Assembly: GCA_002482865.1 (NCBI GenBank)
Contig: DLGU01000079.1
Coordinates: forward strand, 5,041-10,217
DNA from: Porphyrobacter sp. UBA7686
Lineage (GTDB): Bacteria > Pseudomonadota > Alphaproteobacteria > Sphingomonadales > Sphingomonadaceae
DNA: 5,177 nt
Direction of reading: 5' to 3'
Shown in pieces: positions 1 to 4,415 of the stretch. Below the pieces are notes generated by a model, which did no database searches, had not been told where the DNA came from, and saw only the letters and a list, made by a program, of their open reading frames with translations. How positions within the stretch are numbered: the first letter of the stretch is position 1; every line of letters begins with the position of its first letter. Position numbers and translations under genes: made by a program.

Positions 1-212
1 TTGATGCCGACCGCCTTGAGCAGCACGATATCCTCGGCAAAGTCGCGCGCGGCTTCGGGATCGCCCATCGCGTGGCCGCCATATTTCACCACGAAGGTGC
101 GTCCGGCATAGCGCTGGAAATAGGGCAGCGCCTCGATCAGCACTTCGGCCTTCGAGAGATCAGGCGTGTCCGCCCCGGAACGAGGCGGCGTATGGTTCAG
201 CTTGTCGGTCAC
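1..212 (-). CDS. argB: acetylglutamate kinase, N-terminal part (runs off the left edge)
   Basis: This gene encodes acetylglutamate kinase, which phosphorylates N-acetylglutamate with ATP in the second step of arginine biosynthesis in the cytoplasm. Only the first 70 codons are here. Residues 28-35 (EALPYFQR) followed by [12 protein letters not shown] (36-46) and HAMG are the family's signature N-terminus. Lys43 and Gly45-Gly46 form the first nucleotide/phosphate-binding loop of the amino-acid kinase fold. The leader of about 20 residues and the helix before the kinase core fit the arginine-inhibited hexameric type, which carries an extra N-terminal helix; that type assignment is an inference. 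GTG at 212-210 is taken as start because it gives the usual N-terminus and has a weak AGGGG 11 nt upstream (224-228). No in-frame ATG lies closer to the core. It is transcribed divergently from the small DRR-repeat gene, with 152 bp between them. Confidence 0.93.
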   Translation of the reverse strand, partial: MTDKLNHTPPRSGADTPDLSKAEVLIEALPYFQRYAGRTFVVKYGGHAMGDPEAARDFAEDIVLLKAVGI

Positions 213-364
213 CGGTGTTCAAACCCCTGCGCGCGCGCTTTGCGTTGTCGCGCGGCCCCTAGCGGCTCGCGGCCCCCGGGCCAAGCCGATTGGTGGAACT
301 GTCCGTAAGGGTTAGGAAATTGTGCGCTTTAGTGTTATTCCAGTCCGGGGGGAGAGAGGTGGCG

Positions 365-541
365 ATGAGCGAGAGTGACAGCGACAAGCCAGCGGCTGAC
401 CCGTCTGGCGGGGGGCGACGGCAGGCGGACCGGCGCAAGGCGCAGGTGCCGTTTGACGGGCCCGACCGCCGCAAGAGTGATCGCCGCACCGGGACCGACC
501 GGCGCACCACTCCGCGCGAAGATGGCGAGATCGCGGAGTAG
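365..541 (+). CDS. small Arg/Asp-rich protein with repeated DRR motifs, function unknown
   Basis: This 58-residue protein belongs to no family whose function I know. The N-terminus (1-17) is acidic and Ser/Pro/Gly-rich. The core (18-49) is strongly basic and carries DRR triplets at 22-24, 34-36, 39-41 and 45-47, with the phrase VPFDGPDRR in the middle. The C-terminus (REDGEIAE) is acidic again. There is no cysteine, no tryptophan, no signal peptide and no membrane segment, so it is probably disordered and cytoplasmic. ATG at 365 is chosen over upstream in-frame starts because it follows a purine-rich GGAGAGAGG (351-359), and the upstream extension from about 290 has no repeat pattern. Similar RRxxDRR stretches occur at the N-termini of some PilZ proteins, but no PilZ domain follows here. 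Binding of nucleic acid or acidic surfaces is only a guess from the charge pattern. Confidence 0.75.
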   Translation: MSESDSDKPAADPSGGGRRQADRRKAQVPFDGPDRRKSDRRTGTDRRTTPREDGEIAE

Positions 542-560
542 CATCGGCCTCTGCCGGGTT

Positions 561-592
561 GCGGGCGGAGCATCGCCTGTTGCCCCGCCCGC
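561..592. terminator. GC-rich hairpin between convergent genes, possible bidirectional terminator
   Basis: An 11-bp inverted repeat (561-571 with 582-592, one mismatch) flanks a 10-nt loop. It lies in the 66-bp gap between the stop of the DRR-repeat gene and the stop of the DUF465 gene, where both transcripts end. Neither strand shows a U-tract after the stem, so it is not a classical intrinsic terminator. Its position is the main argument for a termination or 3'-end-protection role. Confidence 0.5.
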
Positions 593-607
593 ACAAGCCC
601 GTGGGTG

Positions 608-859
608 CTAGACCGCGTCCGGCGCGGCTTCCAGCATCGCGGCGATTTCGTCCAGCAGATGCAGCCGTTCTTTCTTGAGCGCTTCAAGCCGGTCGTCGCT
701 CGCGGCGTCGATCTCGGCTTCGATCCGGTGGATCTCGCGGTTCACTTCGTGATGTTGCTCGGCCAGCCGGGCGAAATGCGCATCGTTCAGCTTGAGCTCG
801 CGGAGCGCCTCGGCATTGTCCGGAAAGACATCGGCGAGTTCGTTGGGGGTGTGCGACAT
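608..859 (-). CDS. DUF465 / YdcH-family small helical protein
   Basis: This 83-residue protein has the DUF465 (YdcH/SlyX-like) pattern. It opens with MSHTPNELADVFP, followed by a helix containing LKLNDAHFARLAEQHHEVNREIHRIE (24-49), a short linker (DAASDDR), and a second helix rich in Lys/Glu/Leu (LEALKKERLHLLDEIAAML, 59-77). The family is known as small antiparallel helical-hairpin proteins. No biochemical role is established, and nothing here points to one. The start at 859 is supported by AGGAGA (865-870) 5 nt upstream and by the family-typical N-terminus. Longer in-frame extensions toward 1060 lack family similarity. It is monocistronic in this window. An FNR-type box lies 55 bp upstream of the start, so expression may respond to oxygen limitation. 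Confidence 0.92.
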   Translation of the reverse strand: MSHTPNELADVFPDNAEALRELKLNDAHFARLAEQHHEVNREIHRIEAEIDAASDDRLEALKKERLHLLDEIAAMLEAAPDAV

Positions 860-885
860 GGTGTTCTCCTGAGGTGATGACATCT

Positions 886-891
886 GTCCTA
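886..891 (-). promoter_or_regulatory. possible -10 element for the DUF465 gene
   Basis: TAGGAC on the minus strand matches the sigma-70 -10 consensus at only three positions. Its centre (888.5) lies 32 bp from the centre of the FNR-type box (920.5). That is the spacing expected when the activator sits at -41.5 (class II geometry). The geometry is the only real support. It would put the transcript start near 879, about 20 nt before the start codon. Confidence 0.3.
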
Positions 892-913
892 GGCGCTCGC
901 ACCGCCGGCGTAC

Positions 914-927
914 TTGATCGAGGTCAA
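914..927 (-). promoter_or_regulatory. FNR/FixK-type (CRP-family) operator upstream of the DUF465 gene
   Basis: The minus strand reads TTGACCTCGATCAA (plus strand TTGATCGAGGTCAA). This matches the FNR/Anr/FixK consensus TTGAT-N4-ATCAA at 9 of 10 fixed positions. It is the only such site I found in the 600-bp gene-free stretch, and it sits 55 bp upstream of the DUF465 start codon. Established knowledge: oxygen-sensing FNR homologues (FnrL/FnrN) and FixK bind this palindrome, usually centred at -41.5 for activation. That the site is used here is inference. Confidence 0.55.
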
Positions 928-1280
928 GTTCCGGCCGCCGCTGTTGGAGACACAGGAGACACTGTCCAGAAACCAAAAAGCCGCCCGCGCCCAACGCCGC
1001 CCGAAACGGGGCCGCCAGGGCTGCGACGGCGGGTCGCAAGCGGGGCGGGGCCATCATCACCCGCCGGTGTTACGCTGCCGTCCCCGTGTAGGAAAGCACC
1101 GCGCTGCGCCGCCGCGTCACCAGCAGAACACCGCCCCGCATCGTCTCACCCCCGGGCCTGCCTGCGCCGGGGTGACGAGGAGGGGGACGCTCCCATTCCC
1201 GTCTCCCCGGGCTTGCCTGCCCCGGCGCAGGCCGGGGACCCGGGGTCCCGCTGCCTTCGGTTCTTTAGGATGAAGAAGCC

Positions 1281-1302
1281 GGGTCCCGGGTCAAGCCCGG
1301 GA
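1281..1302. repeat. exact 22-nt hairpin repeat, copy 1
   Basis: This stretch is identical over 22 nt to 1447-1468. The core TCCCGGGTCAAGCCCGGGA forms a 7-bp stem with a 5-nt TCAAG loop. It is embedded in the hairpin cluster and is not coding. Confidence 0.8.
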
Positions 1303-1446
1303 AGGCGAACCGACAGCATGCCACACACCCCGTCATCCCAGCGCAAGCTGGGGCCTAGAGCGGCTGGGTGCCACCTTCCCCTCCACCCCCCGCCCCGGGC
1401 CCGACCCGGGGCCCCGCTTTCGCTTTCATCGGTGCAGAAGTGAGCG

Positions 1447-1468
1447 GGGTCCCGGGTCAAGCCCGGGA
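1447..1468. repeat. exact 22-nt hairpin repeat, copy 2, overlapping the 3' end of the HNH-like gene
   Basis: This is the second exact copy of the element at 1281-1302, in the same orientation, with the stem extended to 8 bp by an extra G-C pair (1449/1469). The TCAAG loop, read on the minus strand, contains the TGA stop codon (1459-1457) of the upstream gene, so the repeat forms the end of that coding sequence. Confidence 0.8.
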
Positions 1469-1927
1469 CGGGGGTGGTGGCGTGTGATGCGCGACAACGC
1501 GCTGGCACAGGGCGACGAACTCGGTGTGGCTCATGTCATTCTTGGCATCATTGGTCCGCCATGCGCAGATGACGAAGCGCCATGTGCCGTCCGGTTCGAA
1601 CACGTGATCGACTGTCGGCAGGAGCGCGAAGCCGAGCTTATAGGCGGTCTTGCCCAGCTTGGACTCGGCGTTGTCGTAGGTGCTGACCAGCTGCCAGTTC
1701 AGTTCTTCGCCGGTGTAGAAATCATGGGTGCCGTGGTCGCAGACAGCTTTGTGAATGTCGTGCCGGAATTGCTCGCCGGTCAATTCCAGATGCGGGAAAC
1801 GCTTGCGATCCCGGATAAGGTGAGCCGCCGCCTTGCGCCGGAGCCAGCGGATATATTTGTCATGCTCGAGGTTTAGACCAGGGGGGACGGGGTAACGGCT
1901 TTTGTCGGACATGGGTCTCATCTGCAC
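1457..1927 (-). CDS. HNH-endonuclease-like protein without zinc cysteines, function unproven
   Basis: I do not recognise a named family with certainty. The N-terminal third is basic and helical (YIRWLRRKAAAHLIRDRKRF, 25-44). It is followed by DFYTGEELNW (69-78), LLPTVDH (102-108) and CAWRTNDAKNDMSHTEF (121-137). That order (Y-T-G-E, then VDH, then R-x-N-x-AK-x-D) resembles the beta-beta-alpha-metal core of HNH nucleases. His108 would be the general base and Asn126 and Asp131 the supporting positions. The structural CxxC pairs of many HNH proteins are missing. GTG at 1927 is chosen because AAAGG (1936-1940) lies 8 nt upstream; ATG at 1921 or 1912 is possible and would start at MRPMSDKS or MSDKS. 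It follows the PIN gene by 18 nt and is probably the last gene of the nrd transcript. Its base composition is GC-rich, unlike the PIN gene. The last eight residues (TPPPPSRA) are encoded by or next to a repeat element. Confidence 0.8.
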   Translation of the reverse strand: MQMRPMSDKSRYPVPPGLNLEHDKYIRWLRRKAAAHLIRDRKRFPHLELTGEQFRHDIHKAVCDHGTHDFYTGEELNWQLVSTYDNAESKLGKTAYKLGFALLPTVDHVFEPDGTWRFVICAWRTNDAKNDMSHTEFVALCQRVVAHHTPPPPSRA

Positions 1928-1935
1928 ACGGCTTA

Positions 1936-1940
1936 CCTTT
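1936..1940 (-). promoter_or_regulatory. ribosome binding site of the HNH-like gene
   Basis: AAAGG on the minus strand ends 8 nt before GTG 1927. It is 14 nt from ATG 1921 and 23 nt from ATG 1912, so it favours the GTG start. It sits in the short gap after the PIN stop codon. Confidence 0.5.
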
Positions 1941-1945
1941 GCCGA

Positions 1946-2917
1946 CTAAAATGGCACTAAGTATGAAGCCACGCCTGCCAAGCTCTGATCCAACTCGGGA
2001 TCTGTCTGCGACCAATATTTTAGGTACAGTTCCGAGTAAAATTCTTTAACATCGGAGTCGTCAGCAATCCATTTTATTTGATTATTGTCGATCAAAGCCT
2101 GAAATATCAGGTTAGCTTCCTCAAGGGTGATTTCATTTATAATTTTTTCGAGGCGGGCAATTTGCTTGTGCGTGTTGTCAAAGCTTGCAGAGCTAACCAA
2201 TTTTGAAATAGCGGATGACTTGGTCACATCAGTTGGTAGAGAGATGGATCCAAAGTGCTTTTTCGCGAAGGCTCCAAGCGACTGATGAAGGAACAAGGTG
2301 GCGTGTTTCTGGATATGCCACTCGGAGGCCAACTTGGGATTTGGTTGGCTTGATCTTAGGTGAGATGCAAAATCTCCATCGTGGCTAACTATGTGAATGT
2401 CTTCACCATCACCGACGCCACTCAAAAGGGATTCCCAATGAATTTGATCGCCGATGCTGTCAGGTTTTCCCGGCGGATTACCTCTGATTTGCCGCCAACG
2501 TGCCCTCTCAAGTATTGTAGAGGTCACGGCAACATCTGTCCCGGACTTGAGCAGTTGTCTGATTAATTGGTCGGCACGGAGATCGCCATCTTCGATTTCT
2601 GATGCAATTTTCTTTGTCAGTTCAGATTTCGCCGCTTGAACCTGTTTCGAGAGTTCGAGGAGGCTCTTAGCCTCCTCGAAATGCAAAGCAAATCTAGGAA
2701 TCTGTGCGCTGCCAATACTTTTCTTAAAGGTGTTCAGCGCCTCGTCGATTTTGTTTTCACGGTTCCGTTCAATCTCGTCCTCAAGCTGCGAATTTTTGTA
2801 AATCCGCAGCTCTCCGGCCTCCACTAAAGCGTGGAGTTTCTCAAGTTCAAGCAGATCATCATCTGTATAGGCGTAGAATCGCAAATACACATTCGCATCA
2901 ATGAAGAGCGAAATCAC
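1946..2917 (-). CDS. PIN-domain protein, putative ribonuclease (DUF4935-like), AT-rich
   Basis: This 323-residue protein carries a PIN-type nuclease domain over roughly residues 1-215. ISLFIDANVYLRFY (2-15) holds the first metal-binding Asp (Asp7). QLEDEIERNRE (44-54) supplies the Glu helix. PPGKPDSIGDQIHWESLL (148-165) holds Asp157, and IHIVSHDGDFAS (174-185) holds Asp180/Asp182. Such acidic clusters bind Mg or Mn and cut RNA in known PIN proteins. The SIGDQIHWE...HDGDF layout matches longer PIN proteins of the DUF4935/PIN_12 kind rather than short VapC toxins. The C-terminal part (216-323) is helical and unassigned. No antitoxin-like gene precedes it. GTG at 2917 overlaps the nrdB stop (GTGA), with GAGG 7 nt upstream inside nrdB, so translation is probably coupled. 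The gene is visibly AT-richer than its neighbours (for example 21 G/C of 60 in 2041-2100), suggesting acquisition by transfer. The specific target is unknown. Confidence 0.88.
   Translation of the reverse strand: MISLFIDANVYLRFYAYTDDDLLELEKLHALVEAGELRIYKNSQLEDEIERNRENKIDEALNTFKKSIGSAQIPRFALHFEEAKSLLELSKQVQAAKSELTKKIASEIEDGDLRADQLIRQLLKSGTDVAVTSTILERARWRQIRGNPPGKPDSIGDQIHWESLLSGVGDGEDIHIVSHDGDFASHLRSSQPNPKLASEWHIQKHATLFLHQSLGAFAKKHFGSISLPTDVTKSSAISKLVSSASFDNTHKQIARLEKIINEITLEEANLIFQALIDNNQIKWIADDSDVKEFYSELYLKYWSQTDPELDQSLAGVASYLVPF
2654..2680. repeat. perfect 12-bp inverted repeat inside the PIN coding region
   Basis: Arms 2654-2665 (TTCGAGGAGGCT) and 2669-2680 (AGCCTCCTCGAA) are exact reverse complements separated by 3 nt. 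In the mRNA they form a strong 12-bp hairpin over codons 80-88 of the PIN gene (FEEAKSLLE). It may be a by-product of helix coding, an mRNA stability or attenuation element, or a protein-binding palindrome. Nothing in the sequence decides between these. Confidence 0.8.
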
Positions 2918-3960
2918 TCAGCAGCCTCAGCCCCAAACAACCCGATCTCGGGCAGCTCAACGCCGTCCTCATTAACCGCCTTGGCCTTCTGCCGCTTATC
3001 AAACGACGACCACACGGTGTTCCAGTCACCGCGCGTGGCGCCCTTCGAATATTCGGTCGCGCGGGTTTCGAAGAAGTTGGCGTGCTCCACCCCGTTGAGC
3101 AGCGGCGCGAGCCACGGGAGGGGGTGTTCTTCGATCATGTAGATCTCTTGCAGGCCGAGCTGCTTCAGGCGCCAGTCGGCGATGTAGCGGATGTAGCGCT
3201 TGATCTCCTTGGCGCTCATGCCGTTGATCGGGCCCATTTCGAAGGCGAGATCGATGAAGTTGTCTTCCAGACGCACGGTCTTCTGGCAGATGTCGATCAG
3301 GTCTTCCTTCACCGCCTTGGTGAGGCACTGACGCTCCTCGCAGAAGGTGTGGAACAGCTTGATGATGCCTTCGCAGTGCAGCGATTCGTCGCGCACCGAC
3401 CAGCTGACGATCTGGCCCATGCCCTTCATCTTGTTGAAGCGCGGGAAGTTCATCAGCATCGCAAAGCTGGCGAACAGCTGGAGCCCTTCGGTGAACCCGC
3501 CGAACGCGGCGAGCGTGCGGGCGATGTCTTCATCGGTGTCGACGCCGAACTGGCCGAGGAAATCGTGCTTGTCCTTCATTTCCTCATATTCGAGGAAGGC
3601 GCTGTACTCGCTCTCGGGCATCCCGATGGTGTCGAGCAGGTGCGAGTACGCCGCGATGTGCACCGTCTCCATGTTGGAGAAGGCGGCGAGCATCATCTTC
3701 ACTTCGGTCGGCTTGAACACCCGGCCGTAGTTTTCGTGATAGCAGTTCTGCACCTCGACATCGGCCTGGGTGAAGAAGCGGAAGATCTGGGTGAGCAGGT
3801 TACGCTCGTTCTCGGTGATCTTCTGCGCCCAGTCGCGGCAATCTTCGCCCAGCGGCACCTCTTCGGGCATCCAGTGGATCTGCTGCTGGCGCTTCCAGAA
3901 ATCATAGGCCCAGGGGTACTGGAAGGGCTTGTAGGTCGAGCGGGCTTCGAGAAGCGACAT
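2914..3960 (-). CDS. nrdB: ribonucleoside-diphosphate reductase, beta (R2) subunit, class I
   Basis: NrdB is the radical-generating small subunit of aerobic ribonucleotide reductase, which with NrdA converts NDPs to dNDPs in the cytoplasm. All diiron ligands are visible by alignment to E. coli R2: Asp67, Glu98 and His101 (METVHIAAY), Glu158 (FTEGL), and Glu192 and His195 (VRDESLH). Tyr105 aligns with the radical Tyr122. Tyr304 in ATEYSKG is the likely counterpart of the C-terminal relay tyrosine. The length of 348 is normal for the family, and the tail from about 312 (ending GLFGAEAAE) is longer than I expect from short R2 proteins. The start is supported by AAGGAG (3969-3974) 8 nt upstream and the conserved N-terminus. 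Unlike the common nrdAB layout, three membrane-protein genes separate it from nrdA. Its stop overlaps the PIN start. Late codons (GTT, AAT, TTG, TTT, GCT) are less GC-biased than the body. Confidence 0.97.
   Translation of the reverse strand: MSLLEARSTYKPFQYPWAYDFWKRQQQIHWMPEEVPLGEDCRDWAQKITENERNLLTQIFRFFTQADVEVQNCYHENYGRVFKPTEVKMMLAAFSNMETVHIAAYSHLLDTIGMPESEYSAFLEYEEMKDKHDFLGQFGVDTDEDIARTLAAFGGFTEGLQLFASFAMLMNFPRFNKMKGMGQIVSWSVRDESLHCEGIIKLFHTFCEERQCLTKAVKEDLIDICQKTVRLEDNFIDLAFEMGPINGMSAKEIKRYIRYIADWRLKQLGLQEIYMIEEHPLPWLAPLLNGVEHANFFETRATEYSKGATRGDWNTVWSSFDKRQKAKAVNEDGVELPEIGLFGAEAAE
2925..2930 (-). promoter_or_regulatory. ribosome binding site of the PIN gene, inside the nrdB 3' end
   Basis: CTGAGG on the minus strand lies 7 nt before GTG 2917, within the last codons of nrdB. 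It supports the GTG start and the overlap-coupled translation of the PIN gene with nrdB. Confidence 0.5.
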
Positions 3961-3968
3961 GGGCGAGT

Positions 3969-3974
3969 CTCCTT
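3969..3974 (-). promoter_or_regulatory. ribosome binding site of nrdB
   Basis: AAGGAG on the minus strand ends 8 nt before the nrdB ATG at 3960. It is a strong site and fixes the start. The 69-bp gap upstream contains no clear promoter. Confidence 0.7.
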
Positions 3975-4029
3975 GGACGGATGAGGATAACAGATACGCA
4001 GCATCACGCCGCGCGGATTCAGGGGTGCG

Positions 4030-4215
4030 TCAGGGCGCGTAGGCGATAATCACGTAGAGGCAGAAAGGCAGGAACATCGACACCATCCCCACGTGGATCA
4101 TGGCGGCGTTGCGCGAGTGGCCCTCGACATTGCGCTTGAGTTCGCGCCAGGCGTTGAAGGCGAAAACGGCGCAGACGACGAGGCCGAAAATTCCCATTCC
4201 GAACGGCAAATTCAT
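4030..4215 (-). CDS. 61-residue membrane protein with two predicted helices, function unknown
   Basis: This small hydrophobic protein has two likely membrane segments, about residues 4-21 (PFGMGIFGLVVCAVFAF) and 38-59 (AMIHVGMVSMFLPFCLYVII). A charged loop (WRELKRNVEGHSRNA, 23-37) lies between them. By the positive-inside rule this loop would face the cytoplasm and both ends the periplasm. I do not recognise a family. ATG at 4215 is chosen because AGGAAGGA (4226-4233) lies 10 nt upstream and the hydrophobic segment starts right after it. The longer frame to 4386 is the out-of-frame shadow of the preceding small gene. It lies 69 nt upstream of nrdB and 68 nt after the 43-residue gene, on the same strand, so it is probably co-transcribed with nrdA and nrdB. 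Confidence 0.78.
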   Translation of the reverse strand: MNLPFGMGIFGLVVCAVFAFNAWRELKRNVEGHSRNAAMIHVGMVSMFLPFCLYVIIAYAP

Positions 4216-4283
4216 GTAAGCATTGTCCTTCCTGCCCGCCGTTGGCCGAGGGGCGTATTGCCTTGTTCGTAGGCGAGCCGGGG

Positions 4284-4415
4284 TCACACAAAGAACCGGT
4301 AAATCTCGCCGCCGAAATCCATCAGTTGCGGGTAAAGCGCCCACACCAGTAAAACCAATACGGCGATCACGGCCCAGCGGATCCATGAAGGGCGGGCGGG
4401 CTGAGGCTCGGTCAT
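4284..4415 (-). CDS. 43-residue single-pass membrane protein, function unknown
   Basis: This is a very short gene that usual length cutoffs miss. The protein reads MTEPQPARPSWIRW, then a hydrophobic segment (about 15-28, AVIAVLVLLVWALY), then PQLMDFGGEIYRFFV. It has one predicted membrane helix with a basic/proline-rich N-terminal side, likely cytoplasmic. Two things argue that it is real. AAGGAG (4423-4428) lies 7 nt before the ATG, and the ATG overlaps the stop of the preceding membrane protein gene by four bases (ATGA, 4412-4415), the classic arrangement for translational coupling. I recognise no family. It may act as a partner of the four-helix protein encoded just upstream. Confidence 0.75.
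   Translation of the reverse strand: MTEPQPARPSWIRWAVIAVLVLLVWALYPQLMDFGGEIYRFFV

Larger units (their letters stand above)
860..1456. other. gene-free intergenic region: operator on the left, hairpin cluster on the right
   Basis: No reading frame here looks like a protein. The long frames that exist translate to Pro/Arg/Gly-rich strings without motifs, including the typical translated-repeat phrases of CCCGGG hairpins. The leader and operator of the DUF465 gene lie at 860-930. A tandem GGAGACAC occurs at 946-953 and 955-962. A perfect 6-bp hairpin (TGCGAC, 5-nt loop, GTCGCA) lies at 1022-1038. From 1143 on, the stretch is a cluster of inverted repeats. I see no tRNA or other recognisable RNA gene. 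Confidence 0.7.
1143..1470. repeat. cluster of at least six GC-rich palindromic (REP-like) intergenic repeats
   Basis: Six inverted repeats lie within about 330 bp. They are: 1143-1176 (TCACCCC / GGGGTGA arms); 1204-1238 (TCCCCGG / CCGGGGA); 1284-1302 (TCCCGGG, loop TCAAG, CCCGGGA); 1337-1352 (CCCAGC, loop GCAA, GCTGGG); 1392-1412 (GCCCCGGG, loop CCCGA, CCCGGGGC); and 1449-1469 (GTCCCGGG, loop TCAAG, CCCGGGAC). Hairpins of this style (CGTCATCCC...GGG, CCCGGGTCAAG) are, to my recollection, dispersed repeats common in sphingomonad and related alphaproteobacterial genomes. The cluster lies just beyond the end of the minus-strand nrd operon and could shield or terminate its 3' end. No U-tracts follow the stems. 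Confidence 0.75.

Noticed and set aside
608..1060. 150-residue version of the DUF465 protein
   Set aside because: The extra 67 N-terminal residues have no family similarity and run through the operator. The internal ATG at 859 has AGGAGA and the typical MSHTPNEL start.
874..1443. Plus-strand frame of 189 codons across the gene-free region
   Set aside because: The translation is Pro/Arg/Gly/Ser-rich and consists largely of read-through of the CCCGGG hairpins. It has no ribosome binding site and no family signal.
1143..1470. CRISPR array
   Set aside because: The repeats differ in arms and loops, their spacing is irregular, and only one 22-nt stretch recurs exactly. There is no repeat-spacer periodicity.
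1146..1508. Minus-strand frame of 120 codons across the hairpin cluster
   Set aside because: It contains phrases such as TPVPGLTRDP and GLDPGPG, which are the usual translations of these palindromic repeats, and it overlaps the better-supported HNH-like gene.
1946..2917. PIN gene as the toxin of a VapBC-type toxin-antitoxin pair
   Set aside because: At 323 residues it is more than twice the usual VapC length, no small antitoxin gene precedes it (nrdB does), and its motifs fit longer PIN proteins better.
2914..3060. Apparent loss of the C-terminal radical-relay tyrosine in NrdB
   Set aside because: No tyrosine follows residue 304, but Tyr304 in ATEYSKG aligns plausibly with E. coli Tyr356 once the long tail is taken as an extension, so nothing need be missing.
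3082..3984. A 300-codon open frame on the plus strand opposite nrdB
   Set aside because: It is the antisense shadow of a GC-rich, strongly conserved gene. The translation is a His/Leu/Glu/Val mix with no motif, and nrdB on the other strand is certain.
3975..4029. Possible separate promoter or NrdR box just upstream of nrdB
   Set aside because: TTATCC could serve as a -10, but there is no credible -35 at the right distance and no match to the NrdR palindrome. The gap is short and within an apparent operon.
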